A DNA stretch of 64,000 bases from Edaphobacter sp. (GCA_025462645.1 JAOAPB010000104.1:1-64000); one strand, 5' to 3'. Numbered from the stretch's first letter, positions 17,706 to 26,601 are shown. Made by a program: numbers and translations. The notes: generated by a model from the letters alone, not told the origin.

Positions 17706-19142
17706 TCAACAAACCTGAATAAAACCGAGGTCCAGCAGGCCCGCCAGCTTCTCAAGCTGGCCTCCGATATGCCCAATCCCTATAGCGCAATGATGAGCCG
17801 GACCATGCGAGTTCCATTGCTCAACGAAGCGCCGCGCACCCAGGGGGAACCTATACCGGCTGTTCGTATTGCCGATCTCAAGTATCTCCCCCGGCACGCT
17901 CTCACCTTCAGCCGCCAGCAGTTTGAACCCCCGGTCCTTCTCTTCGACGACCGACAACAAAGTGACTGGCCCATGCTTTACTGACATCTCCACCGACAGT
18001 CCTTTACCTATCTTGCCGTGATAAACCTGCAGCGGCCGCACCTTGATCTTGTCTTGAGCGATGCCGATGTGTCCGGGACCGTCATGCCCCATCAGAACCA
18101 GGTCAGCGGCAAAGTCGAGAGCGTAATACTCCGTGAAGGAGCCGCCAACACCCAGCAGATCCATTATCTTCATGGCGACGACGTTCTTTACCTCGTACTC
18201 GCCCGCTACTGGAATCCCTTTGCCGGTCAGCATGGATGTGCCGAGAATGATCGAAGTCATCGTGTCCTCATTCTCTGCAATGCCGCTGCCCTCATAGAAG
18301 TAGGCCATTAGATCCAAGTCATTCTTCTCTACGAAGCGGTCAAGTGCAACCGCTGTGCACGCCGCCCGCTGGAGTTCTTCCGAAGGACAGTCCTTACCGA
18401 CTTCAAAGAAGTCACCGAAAGCACGCAGCTTGTCCTCGATGGCCGTCCCTTCTATCTCAGACCGAAGGCCGCTTAACTCATCTACTTCGAGTATTTCGAT
18501 GTGGAGGCCGAATCGACCGCTCACCTGCGCCAGATCGGTCGCGATATCCAGCATGCCGCTGTAGTAGTGCCCCATTAGTCCCAGCCTGCTGTGCGAAAGC
18601 GCGTGCGCCACCTCAGCCGCGCGCAACCATTCCTCAAGCTCGCGCCAGCACTCGGGATCATCGTGCAGCATCCCTGTTACTTGGCGGAAGGGCATGTCGA
18701 GCCGTGTGAGAACATTCGCAATCTCGGGCACCGGGCATGAGCTGCAGTAGGCCAGCCACTCGCCTGTCATGGCAGTCCTGCTTGTCATCCTGTTGAATCG
18801 TTCGTATTCGATAGCCGCGGCCGGCTGAAGATTCAGAAGAATGACAGGTACCTTCGCCCGAAGGATGACAGGCAGAACAGTCGAGGACAGAGCATATGTG
18901 GTGACGTAGACGATAAGAAGGTCGACGTCATTGCGCCTGCAGGAGTGTCCTGCATCCATCGCCTTCTGCGGTGTATCGACCAGGCCTAGGTTGAAGATCA
19001 TGCGTCCAGGGTTCGCTATCTTCTGTTCGACTTCTGAGAGATAACCCAGAAGCCGCGCCTCCAATCCTTCAAACTGGTCCCAATACGCCTCTAATCCGAG
19101 GCCTATCAGTCCTACGCGCAGGTGCTTGTAATTATGTTTCAA
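17706..19142 (-). CDS. L-fucose / L-arabinose isomerase-family protein
   Basis: 478 residues resembling the fucose/arabinose isomerase fold: an N-terminal Rossmann-like part (LRVGLIGLGLEAYWDQFEGL, VDLLIVYVTTYALSSTVLPV), the middle segment LGLMGHYYSGMLDIATDLAQ, and a C-terminal part with Glu and His motifs (FYEGSGIAENEDTM, LVLMGHDGPGHI). Such enzymes interconvert aldoses and ketoses; with an L-rhamnose mutarotase next door an L-rhamnose-related substrate is likely, but unproven. The start codon is TTG at 19142, 4 bases after the mutarotase stop; no in-frame ATG lies near. Third gene of the GH39-mutarotase-isomerase operon. Confidence 0.8.
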   Translation of the reverse strand: MKHNYKHLRVGLIGLGLEAYWDQFEGLEARLLGYLSEVEQKIANPGRMIFNLGLVDTPQKAMDAGHSCRRNDVDLLIVYVTTYALSSTVLPVILRAKVPVILLNLQPAAAIEYERFNRMTSRTAMTGEWLAYCSSCPVPEIANVLTRLDMPFRQVTGMLHDDPECWRELEEWLRAAEVAHALSHSRLGLMGHYYSGMLDIATDLAQVSGRFGLHIEILEVDELSGLRSEIEGTAIEDKLRAFGDFFEVGKDCPSEELQRAACTAVALDRFVEKNDLDLMAYFYEGSGIAENEDTMTSIILGTSMLTGKGIPVAGEYEVKNVVAMKIMDLLGVGGSFTEYYALDFAADLVLMGHDGPGHIGIAQDKIKVRPLQVYHGKIGKGLSVEMSVKHGPVTLLSVVEEKDRGFKLLAAEGESVPGEILEIGNTNSRYRFPLGARRFVEQWNSHGPAHHCAIGIGHIGGQLEKLAGLLDLGFIQVC

Positions 19143-19146
19143 CGGG

Positions 19147-19506
19147 TCACTGTCTTTCTGGTTGCGATCGTTCTGTGGCGGGCTTTCTTCCCGGCATGAA
19201 GAAGACCTCCTGCATCATCGCCTGCGACTCTCCCGGTTGCAGATCGAGCACAGGCTCAAACAGCGGAGCCATCTTCTGCTGCCAGCGCTGGTTGACACCG
19301 CTGTTCGCGAGACGTTTCGTCAACAGGTCAAAATCGGGGACGTGCATGTATAGAAATAGCTGTTGCCCGCGACGAAAGATCGAGTAGTCCGAAACGCCAA
19401 ACGACTCCAGCTCGGCGAGCAGTTCAGGCCAGACATGCCGATGAGCTTCGTCGTACTCCTGCATCATTCCCGCTTTGATTCGCAATTGAAAAGCGATGCG
19501 CTGCAC
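19147..19506 (-). CDS. rhaM: L-rhamnose mutarotase
   Basis: 119 residues. It interconverts alpha and beta anomers of L-rhamnose. Family features are the N-terminus RIAFQLRIKAGMMQEYDEAH (with the catalytic His in AHRHVWPELLAEL), the YSIFRRGQQLFLYMHVPDFD stretch and the NQRWQQKMAPLFEP segment. The start is GTG at 19506 with a strong GAGGAGGAG site upstream. It follows the GH39-like gene by 25 bases and precedes the isomerase by 4 bases, so all three are likely one transcript. This is the most specific evidence that the locus handles L-rhamnose. Confidence 0.92.
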   Translation of the reverse strand: MQRIAFQLRIKAGMMQEYDEAHRHVWPELLAELESFGVSDYSIFRRGQQLFLYMHVPDFDLLTKRLANSGVNQRWQQKMAPLFEPVLDLQPGESQAMMQEVFFMPGRKPATERSQPERQ

Positions 19507-19531
19507 CGGTACTCCTCCTCTACGACGAAAA

Positions 19532-21046
19532 TTACTTGTACCGCACTACCGCTACTTCGAAGGGTTGCAGCGAAAGAACGCGCCCTTGTAGCTTCTCCTC
19601 GGCAGGCGCATGGTCATCGGTCGAAGGTGCCACCAGAGACACAGTTGCGCCATCCGCCTCCGCAGGAAGCGTGGCTTTCTCCGCACGGTTGCGCTTATTG
19701 ATCACCAGCAGGGTCTTTCCCCCTTTCGTCTCGAAGCCCTGCGCCGACAGTGCCTTGTTGGAATTGGTGGTCTCCACGAGCTTGTCTCCGGGGCCGAAGT
19801 TGTCCTTGAGCAGCTTCAACACCCAGAAGCGCGGGTTGGGGTCGCCGGTCTCGTAGTTCATCATGCTCACGCTCGGAAACTGAGAGCGGTAGCCGACCAG
19901 CTGTGACTCCCCGACCACATCGATGCCAAGCTTCGCAGCCTCCGCGTAGATGTGCGCATACATCGCTCCCGCCAGATTCCAGTAGGCCTTCGGTTCAAGT
20001 TTGGCTACATACCCGGGCTGGTGTATCTCCTTCTCATCTTCCGTCAGGATCACGCCAAGCTCATTCAAGTCCGTCTTGACGGAAGGAGAGTAGCGCTTAC
20101 GAATCGTCTCTACAAAACGAATCGTATTGATAAAACCTTCAGCTTGATCGAAGAACGTATACTGCCAGTCGTCCAGCGTCTGATCCGGAGTGGGCGACGC
20201 ATAAAAATGGTAAGTGATGAAATCCAGCGGAACGCCCTGCTTGTGATTCGCCGGGCTGAGAAAGTACTCAAACATCTCCGGATTCTTGCTCGGCTGGGCA
20301 AGGGCCAATGCCATGAACTTGATGTTCGGATCGACCTTACGCATTGCCGTCGTCACCGCGTCGTAGAACTTCGTGTACTGCTCCGGAGTCCAGTGGTGTT
20401 CGAACTCGATCTCGTTCAGCACCTCCCAGTAGGCGATCTTGTAGTGGTGGCCCGACTCCCGGCGCTTGCCGGCCTCATCGATGAATCCCCCTTTGGTGTA
20501 CCAGCTCAGCAGCCGCGCAAAGTACTCCGAGACCTCCTTCATCGAGGGATCGCGCAGCTCGGTACCCTGCGTATAGTCCCAGAAGACCTGATTCGGGTCA
20601 TCAGGAAATGTGACCGGCTTGTCGGTTTTGTACATCCACGCGGGAATAGTGCTGAAGTTCAACACGACCGAATGGCCTTCCGTCGCCTTCATGAAGTCAT
20701 CAAGCGTCGGATCGATGTGAGAGAAGTCCCAGGACGTCTTCCCATCAGCAGGCGCGCTCAGCTCCGCAACGGCCTGCCGGGGATACGGCAGCCATGGTAC
20801 ATACCGCACGTAATCCGCACCCAGCATGTGTAGCGCCGCAAACGAGGAGTCATGCAGCTTGGCTCCGCGAAGGAGCTGCGGGTTGACCACCACCTGCAAT
20901 GTAGGTGTGGAATTCGAGACTCTGATCACCTTTGCCCAGTCGACCTTGACCTCATCGGCATTTGCCGCCTCTTGCGCACCTGCCCCATAAACGCACATTA
21001 GGGTAGCAATGAACACAGTTAAAAAGCCCTTGGATGTCCGATACAT
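19532..21046 (-). CDS. GH39-like glycoside hydrolase, secreted
   Basis: About 504 residues. A signal peptide (MYRTSKGFLTVFIATLMC to about GAGA) is followed by a clan GH-A TIM barrel. The likely acid/base Glu is in YWEVLNEIEFEHHW (near residue 212) and the likely nucleophile Glu in DLNELGVI (near residue 331). The C-terminus is a small beta domain (LLVINKRNRAEKATLP). The closest type is family GH39 (beta-xylosidase, alpha-L-iduronidase and related enzymes); the substrate here is unknown. The ATG at 21046 has GGGAGAAGAG upstream and starts the signal peptide. First gene of the minus-strand rhamnose operon, divergent from the regulator. Confidence 0.78.
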   Translation of the reverse strand: MYRTSKGFLTVFIATLMCVYGAGAQEAANADEVKVDWAKVIRVSNSTPTLQVVVNPQLLRGAKLHDSSFAALHMLGADYVRYVPWLPYPRQAVAELSAPADGKTSWDFSHIDPTLDDFMKATEGHSVVLNFSTIPAWMYKTDKPVTFPDDPNQVFWDYTQGTELRDPSMKEVSEYFARLLSWYTKGGFIDEAGKRRESGHHYKIAYWEVLNEIEFEHHWTPEQYTKFYDAVTTAMRKVDPNIKFMALALAQPSKNPEMFEYFLSPANHKQGVPLDFITYHFYASPTPDQTLDDWQYTFFDQAEGFINTIRFVETIRKRYSPSVKTDLNELGVILTEDEKEIHQPGYVAKLEPKAYWNLAGAMYAHIYAEAAKLGIDVVGESQLVGYRSQFPSVSMMNYETGDPNPRFWVLKLLKDNFGPGDKLVETTNSNKALSAQGFETKGGKTLLVINKRNRAEKATLPAEADGATVSLVAPSTDDHAPAEEKLQGRVLSLQPFEVAVVRYK

Positions 21047-21182
21047 TCTCTTCTCCCTCACGAAGCTGCTTCGTTCCGCTTTCGGCCTACTTCCGCTTCC
21101 GGCATCATGGCCCTGCAAAGATGGAGCGCAGATTATGAGATCGCGTTATAAGAAGGCGAGATGAATTTTTTACCAGAACTCA

Positions 21183-21199
21183 ATTTCACACAATGAAAT
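21183..21199. promoter_or_regulatory. Predicted operator (site B), ATTTCACACAATGAAAT
   Basis: A perfect inverted repeat, ATTTCA-N5-TGAAAT, upstream of the GH39-like gene in the region divergent from the regulator gene. It is the best-conserved of three related 17-bp dyads in the locus and resembles the ATTTC/GAAAT half-sites of IclR-type operators. Confidence 0.65.
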
Positions 21200-21317
21200 G
21201 AGCTCCAAACTCGTTTCTTCGGTCGATTCAGCTTCAAATTACGAGCCTTAGCTTGGAATTCACGGCAAACACCGTCCAGACAATAGGGACCCGGTGCACT
21301 TAGGTGACCACGTTCTT

Positions 21318-21334
21318 ATTTCACATTACGAAAT
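21318..21334. promoter_or_regulatory. Predicted operator (site C), ATTTCACATTACGAAAT
   Basis: A near-perfect dyad (one mismatched pair) 66 bases before the regulator start at 21400. It matches site B at 14 of 17 positions. The position suggests autoregulation of the regulator gene. Confidence 0.6.
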
Positions 21335-21399
21335 GCTATGATTGGGCGCGATTCCCAGGAGAGCCGACGTTCAGAATCGGGCATACGCGGAGTAGCAAG

Positions 21400-22587
21400 A
21401 TGTTGAAGAAAAAATCAGCGAACAAGCTACAGGTCCAAAAGGCTCGTGACGCCGAATATACCATCCAGTCTGTCGCTCGCGCCTGCACAATTCTCAAGTG
21501 CTTCGACCGTAGCGGAGGCACTCTCAGCCTGAGCGAAGTGGCCAGCCGCAGCGAACTCAGCAAGCCCACTGCCTATCGTATGCTCGCAACGCTGGTCGAA
21601 TGCACAATGCTGGAGCGCCGCGAGAAAAACTCCTACCAGCTGACAACATCCCAGTGGCACCCGAAAAAGTTCCGCCTCGGCTACGCTTCACAAAGCGAAG
21701 AGTTCTCCTTCTCGCGACTCGTCTCCGAGAGCATTCGCAGCAGCGCCTACGATGCCGGCGTCGATCTCATGGTACTCAACAACCGCTACAGCCCTAAAGC
21801 CGCACTGCGCAATGCAGAGATGTTCGTACGCGAACACGTCGACCTCGTCATCGAGTTCCAAACCAATCAACAGAGCGCATCCAGTGTGGCCTCCAAGCTT
21901 ATCGAAGCCAAGATCCCGATCATCGCAATCGACATCCCCCATCCCGGCGCACACTACTACGGTGCGAACAACTACCGCGCCGGACTCATCGGCGGCCAAG
22001 CCCTCGGCGAGGCTTGCATTCAGCGTTGGGGTGGAGTCGTCGACGAAGTCATCCTGCTCGAACTTCCCATGGCAGGGCCGCTCCCCCGCTCCAGGCTAAC
22101 CGGCATCCTCGGAGGCCTTCGAGAGGTGTTGCCCAAAGTTCCCGACCAGAAGGTTCGATTCCTCAATGGCAACGGACAATACGAGATCAGCCTTGACGTG
22201 ATGCGGAAACACTTGAGAAAGACCAGGGAGCGCCGGGTCCTGATTGGCGGAATGAACGATCCCAGCTGCCTCGGAGCACTGCAGGCCTTTGAGGAAGCTG
22301 GCCGCGAGGAGCATTGCCTCGTCGTCGGTCAAAACGCGAGCATCGAAGCCCGGCGCGAAATGCGTAGACAAACTTCCCCCTTTGTTGGTTCCGTAAGCTA
22401 TTTTCCCGAACAATACGGAGAAGCCATTATCTCCCTCGCTCTCGATATGCTGCATGGAAAAGAAGTTCCACCCGCAACATTCGTGAAGCACCAATTTATT
22501 GACCGTGCGAACGTCGATGCGATCTACCCGAACGACAGTTTGATCTCCATGGCGGATGGAGACTCGCTGCTATTCAGCAAACGTTGA
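21400..22587 (+). CDS. Chimeric regulator: IclR-type HTH joined to a sugar-binding (periplasmic-binding-protein) domain
   Basis: 395 residues from the ATG at 21400, which has GGAG 7 bases upstream; the frame is open further upstream, but the extra residues look non-coding. Residues about 20-82 are an IclR-type winged helix (YTIQSVARACTILKCFD, LSLSEVASRSELSKPTAYRM). The usual IclR effector domain is absent. In its place residues about 105-385 resemble sugar-binding proteins of the LacI/RbsB class: DAGVDLMVLNNRYSPKAALR, IPIIAIDIPHPGAHYYGANN, AGLIGGQALGEA and GGMNDPSCLGALQAFEEAGR. It likely senses L-rhamnose or a related sugar and controls both divergons through the 17-bp dyads. Operator and ligand assignments are inferred. 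Confidence 0.85.
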   Translation: MLKKKSANKLQVQKARDAEYTIQSVARACTILKCFDRSGGTLSLSEVASRSELSKPTAYRMLATLVECTMLERREKNSYQLTTSQWHPKKFRLGYASQSEEFSFSRLVSESIRSSAYDAGVDLMVLNNRYSPKAALRNAEMFVREHVDLVIEFQTNQQSASSVASKLIEAKIPIIAIDIPHPGAHYYGANNYRAGLIGGQALGEACIQRWGGVVDEVILLELPMAGPLPRSRLTGILGGLREVLPKVPDQKVRFLNGNGQYEISLDVMRKHLRKTRERRVLIGGMNDPSCLGALQAFEEAGREEHCLVVGQNASIEARREMRRQTSPFVGSVSYFPEQYGEAIISLALDMLHGKEVPPATFVKHQFIDRANVDAIYPNDSLISMADGDSLLFSKR

Positions 22588-22659
22588 GATCTCCAACCTC
22601 ATTTCTCACGTCCTGCACCACACCTCCCATGAACCGCATAGCTGCCAAAGCACGCCGCA

Positions 22660-23655
22660 GAATACCCCGCAAGAGAACTACGCCATTTTTTTGCAAACCT
22701 TTGCTGAACAGTATCCTTTCTTCGCTCTTACAAGACAGACTGGCGTGCGGTTGACAGGAAGTTCCGGCCCCAAGTCAACGCGACTACGAAGGCGACTGAG
22801 TTGTTTCAGGTTTTGCGACAAATGATCGAGCCACTGCAGGATTCGCATACGGGCCTGGAGGCGCAAGATATCAAGGCAAAATTTGATGGATGGCGTAACG
22901 ATCCGCATCATCTTGAAAGAGATGATCGGAAGAAGGCAGGCTGGATCATTGAATCGAAGTATGTGCAGGGAGGATTGCGTGCATATTGCAAGGGTCACGT
23001 CCACTTCGGAATAGTCGGGAACGCGATTGGTTATTTGTGGGTGACCACCTTCTATGACTACGCTGAAGTGGAAGGTCATATTGCGGAACTCGAATGCCTC
23101 CAAAGGAGTCTCGATGCAATTTTCGATGGTAATGAGAAATTAAAGGGGCTGGTGATAGACGTGCGGCTGAATCATCGTGGGGACGATCCCCTTGGTATCG
23201 AAATTCCTCGCGGTTAACCGAGAAGAGACATCTGGCGTATGCCAAGATTGCACGAAACAATACAGATCTTGACAATCCCCTGCATTTCACCGCACGGCAA
23301 CCGAGTTGGGTAGTGCCGAGTGCACGGCCCGGATTCAAAGGAAGAGTCGTCTTGCTTGTTGGTCCGGTTACGGTAAGCGCGGGTGAGACTTTCGCAATGG
23401 CTCTCCTATGTCGAGAACCGCGGGTAATCCTAATTGGCCTTGACACCAAGGGGTTTTCTCCGACGTTCTCAGCCGCTCACTGCCCAACAGGTGGAGCTTC
23501 CATTTACCGGACGAGATTTATTTGACGGCCGACGGACAAGCGTTTGATAGAACAGGAGTGCCCCCGACATTCACGTGCCGTTCTTCTCCGGTGCAGACTT
23601 GCAAAACGGCAGGGACGCCGCACTAGACGAGGCCATCAAGCGATTAACCAATTGA
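22660..23655 (+). pseudogene. Frameshifted S41-family peptidase
   Basis: Pieces of one S41 (C-terminal-processing type) protease lie in order in changing frames: ENYAIFLQTFAEQYPFFAL, then KTDWRAVDRKFRPQVNATTK through LQDSHTGLEA and LKGLVIDVRLNHRGDDPLG, then SRLTEKRHLAYAKIARNNTD through RVVLLVGPVTVSAGETFAMA (holding the catalytic Ser), then WSFHLPDEIYLTADGQAFDR, then DIHVPFFSGADLQNGRDAA to the stop at 23653-23655. Frame changes fall near 22735, 23215, 23457 and 23563. No signal peptide or clear start is left. At least four shifts make sequencing error an unlikely full explanation. It lies next to tRNA-Phe. Confidence 0.85.
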
Positions 23656-24092
23656 CTCGCTTAGCGAAGCGTGGAGCTAACTTCTACCCGCCGGATTTTG
23701 AGTGCAAAATCGCCAATGCACTCACCAAGAAACGAACGGAGCGTTACAGAGAAGTCACCTTCTTGTCTAGAACTGGCACCCCACACCCGCACTGAAGCAC
23801 ACCGCTTTCTGCACCCCAAGATCTGAACACCTTTGCCTCGTGCTGCGGGAGACGCCTGCAACGCGATTCCGCCGTATCCATGGTAAGGCTGGCGTCGCTC
23901 ATTGATCACTCGTATCCGCAACAGTGGGATGGATTTACCGAAGTACAAGAGACTTTGCAGTGAGGCGCGACCAATACACGACCATTCCGCCGACAACCCG
24001 AGTTGATGAAAACAAAGCATTTGCCGCAAATCGAAAGCCTCCGGGTAGCGAAGGCTTCTGTCAAAGCTTTCTTCTAAGTTGTTGATTCTAAA
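23656..24092. other. Intergenic region between the S41 pseudogene and tRNA-Phe
   Basis: About 440 bases. A minus-strand frame at 23661-24029 (122 codons) is open but resembles nothing I recognise. No ribosome site or repeat stands out. Possibly further decayed sequence. Confidence 0.4.
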
Positions 24093-24167
24093 TGGTGGCC
24101 AGAGACGGGATCGAACCGCCGACGCCGGCCTTTTCAGGGCCGCGCTCTACCACTGAGCTATCTGGCC
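24093..24167 (-). tRNA. tRNA-Phe (anticodon GAA)
   Basis: The reverse complement runs from GGCCAGATAGCTCAGTGG to CCCGTCTCTGGCCACCA. The acceptor stem GGCCAGA/TCTGGCC, D arm (AGCTC...GAGC), anticodon stem CGGCC/GGCCG around loop CTGAAAA (anticodon GAA) and T arm with GGTTCGATCC all form. CCA is encoded. Confidence 0.97.
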
Positions 24168-24385
24168 TTGGCATGCAAACGCTATGTCGGGGATCGCCAA
24201 GAACCACCGTGCGCATCGATCTGCATCGATCCACGTCTGTCGCCCCAGCCTTTTCAGGGAAGCACGTTAGTGGTGGGAAACCAGCAACGCAAACGCAATC
24301 TCAGTATAGCAATCTCATGCCGCTCCGCCAACTTACCCTTGCAACGCGCTATCCTTTCTCAAACATCAACAAATAAGGACGCCTC

Positions 24386-26035
24386 ATGCCTCGTCCCATT
24401 CCCGGACTCTCTGCCGCACTTCTCCTCCTTTGCCTGGTCACGTCTGTACCCGCCGAATCTCCCGCCAAAGCTCTTCGCAAGCCAGCTGCAGGCCCAACCT
24501 TACAAGAGCAGCGAGCCATTCGTGTCTTCAATGCGGCAAAGCAGAGTTCGCGCCAGCTCAATGCCTTTCTTGTCCAGATGCCCAAGGGTGGCGATCTCCA
24601 TATGCATCTCTCCGGTGCTATCTATGCTGAGACCTTAATTAAGGACAGTGCTACCGACATTCTCTGCGTTAACCCCACCAACTACAGCTTCTTCAAGCCT
24701 GCTGCTACCACGCGCAGTCTGCCGCCACAGCCGGTCTGCGGAGAAGGCAATCTGCGGGCCGAGAGCGCCTTTAAAGATCAGCACCTCTATGACGCCCTGG
24801 TCGACTCCCTCTCGATGCGCAGCTTCGTTCCCAGTGCCGGCGTCAGCGGCCATGACCAGTTCTTCAGCACCTTCGGACGCTTCAGCGTGATCGATCGCTC
24901 CCATACCGGCGAATGGCTCGACGAAGTCGCCACACGTGCCGCACGCCAGAACGAGCAGTACCTCGAGATCATGGAGACGCCCAGCTTCTCCAACGTCGCC
25001 AAGCTCAGCTCTACCATCGAGTGGCCTCATACCCCAGTCGACCCCGCGATGAACCGCACCGGAGACGCCACCGGAACCACCCGCGAAGACCTCAGCCGCC
25101 TCCGCGACACGCTCCTGGCGGGTGGCCTTCGCGACGATGTCGCCATCGACCGCAAGGAGCTGGACGACGCGGTTGCCTCCCGCGACCAGATCGAGAACTG
25201 CGGCCAACCCAGTGCCACCAGGGCCTGCTCCGTCAAAATCCGCTTTCTCTATCAGGTTCTCCGCGGCTTTCCGCCACAACAGGTCTTCGCCCAGACGCTC
25301 CTCGGCTTCGAACTGGCCTCGCAGGATCCTCGCGTCATTGGCATCAACTTCGTCATGCCTGAGGACGCTTACATAGCCATGTCCGAGTATCACCGGCAGA
25401 TGCTCATGCTCGACTACCTCCACACCGTCTATCCCAGCGTCCACATCTCGCTCCATGCCGGCGAGATCGCTCCCGGCCTCGTGCCTCCCGATGGCTTGCG
25501 CTTCCACATCCGGGAGGCCATCGACCTCGGCCATGCAGAACGTATCGGTCACGGGGTCGACATTATGTACGAGAACGAGCCCCACGCTCTGCTTAAAGAG
25601 ATGGCCTCCCGCCACATCATGACTGAGATCAACCTCACCTCCAATGACGTTATCCTCGGCATCGATCCGAAGCACCACCCTCTGCCCGACTACCTCGCCG
25701 CTGGCGTCCCCGTTGCCCTCTCGACCGACGACGAAGGTGTCTCCCGCATCGACATCACGCACGAGTACACCCGCGCCGCGCTCGACTTCAACCTCTCTTA
25801 CCTCGAACTAAAGAACATGGCTCGTACCAGCCTGGAGCACAGCTTCCTACCCGGCGCCAGCCTCTGGCAGCAGCCCGATGCCTTCACCCGCACGAACCCT
25901 GCCTGCGCTGTCCAGCCATTGGGTGCGGACAACCCAACTGCGAAGTGCTTGGCATTCCTCAAATCCAGCGAAAAGGCAGCCGAGCAGTGGCAACTCGAAC
26001 ATCGCTATCAGCTCTTCGAAGCCAGTCTGCCTTAG
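24386..26035 (+). CDS. Secreted adenosine deaminase-family protein (ADGF/CECR1-like)
   Basis: 549 residues with a signal peptide (residues 1 to about 23, ending VPAE). It has the metal-dependent deaminase motifs in order: GDLHMHLSGA (near residue 72), HISLHAGEI (near 353), HAERIGHGVDI (near 390) and VALSTDDEGVSR (near 447). It is longer than cytosolic adenosine deaminase and has inserts after the first motif, as in secreted ADGF-type enzymes, so it may deaminate adenosine outside the cytoplasm. AAGGA lies 7 bases before the ATG. A second, cytosolic-type deaminase is encoded at 53224-54261. The substrate could also be another purine nucleoside. Confidence 0.85.
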   Translation: MPRPIPGLSAALLLLCLVTSVPAESPAKALRKPAAGPTLQEQRAIRVFNAAKQSSRQLNAFLVQMPKGGDLHMHLSGAIYAETLIKDSATDILCVNPTNYSFFKPAATTRSLPPQPVCGEGNLRAESAFKDQHLYDALVDSLSMRSFVPSAGVSGHDQFFSTFGRFSVIDRSHTGEWLDEVATRAARQNEQYLEIMETPSFSNVAKLSSTIEWPHTPVDPAMNRTGDATGTTREDLSRLRDTLLAGGLRDDVAIDRKELDDAVASRDQIENCGQPSATRACSVKIRFLYQVLRGFPPQQVFAQTLLGFELASQDPRVIGINFVMPEDAYIAMSEYHRQMLMLDYLHTVYPSVHISLHAGEIAPGLVPPDGLRFHIREAIDLGHAERIGHGVDIMYENEPHALLKEMASRHIMTEINLTSNDVILGIDPKHHPLPDYLAAGVPVALSTDDEGVSRIDITHEYTRAALDFNLSYLELKNMARTSLEHSFLPGASLWQQPDAFTRTNPACAVQPLGADNPTAKCLAFLKSSEKAAEQWQLEHRYQLFEASLP

Positions 26036-26601
26036 TCAATTACGTATCTCTGCTTCAGCGTCCTTCGCTGGGCCATGAATCGCAGGAACACCCGCTTGCT
26101 CAATTAAAGGGTGAGCAACCTCGTCTTCTAGAGCCTGTTATGCACTACGATCACTGCTCCCCTAGACCCCCTCCCCCCGGGGGGTACTTTGACTACAAGT
26201 CATCTGAATTCAGGGACTTAAGCGAATCTATCGCTGCAAATTCGTCATTATAAACAGGTTACGGCTAAAGTCGTCTTTCTAAAAGGTTTATTGGCTTAAA
26301 GAGAGAAGCCCCGGTGCCGGCCGGGGCTTTTCTGACTCTGTATTAACTATAGCCGATTGAGTAAAACTAATATGCCACTTTGCGGAAGACTATTTTCGGA
26401 GGCTAAGGTTTTGTTTTTGTTTGATTTGCGTGCGGAGCTGGGGATTAGTTTCGGCTCCAAGGGCTTGACAGGAGAAAACAAGGAGCGGGGCTCAGGGGCC
26501 TAGGACAACAACTGCGTCAACAGCAAAAGGCACAATGGTTGAGGCGCAGGCCAGTTCGCAAAGTGCATTACAGCCTCTAGGAGAGGCATTACCATGTTTG
26601 G
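26036..26601. other. Intergenic region with a C/G palindrome
   Basis: About 570 bases with no convincing gene. It contains CCCCCCGGGGGG followed by TAC (26173-26187), similar to a CCCGGGGGGTACC stretch near 53199, and the terminator at 26306-26331. A minus-strand frame at 26500-27129 overlaps the next gene and is a shadow of it. Confidence 0.5.
26306..26331 (+). terminator. Rho-independent terminator
   Basis: Stem GCCCCGG (26308-26314) and CCGGGGC (26321-26327) with a 6-base loop, preceded by A and followed by TTTT. It lies about 270 bases after the deaminase-like gene and before the alpha/beta hydrolase gene. Confidence 0.8.

Noticed and set aside
23661..24029. Minus-strand frame of 122 codons near the S41 pseudogene
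   Set aside because: No family match and no clear start; kept only as a note that the region may hold decayed sequence.
24635..25762. Minus-strand frame of 375 codons opposite the secreted deaminase
   Set aside because: The plus strand holds all deaminase motifs in order; the minus frame is a shadow rich in Asp, Gly and Val.
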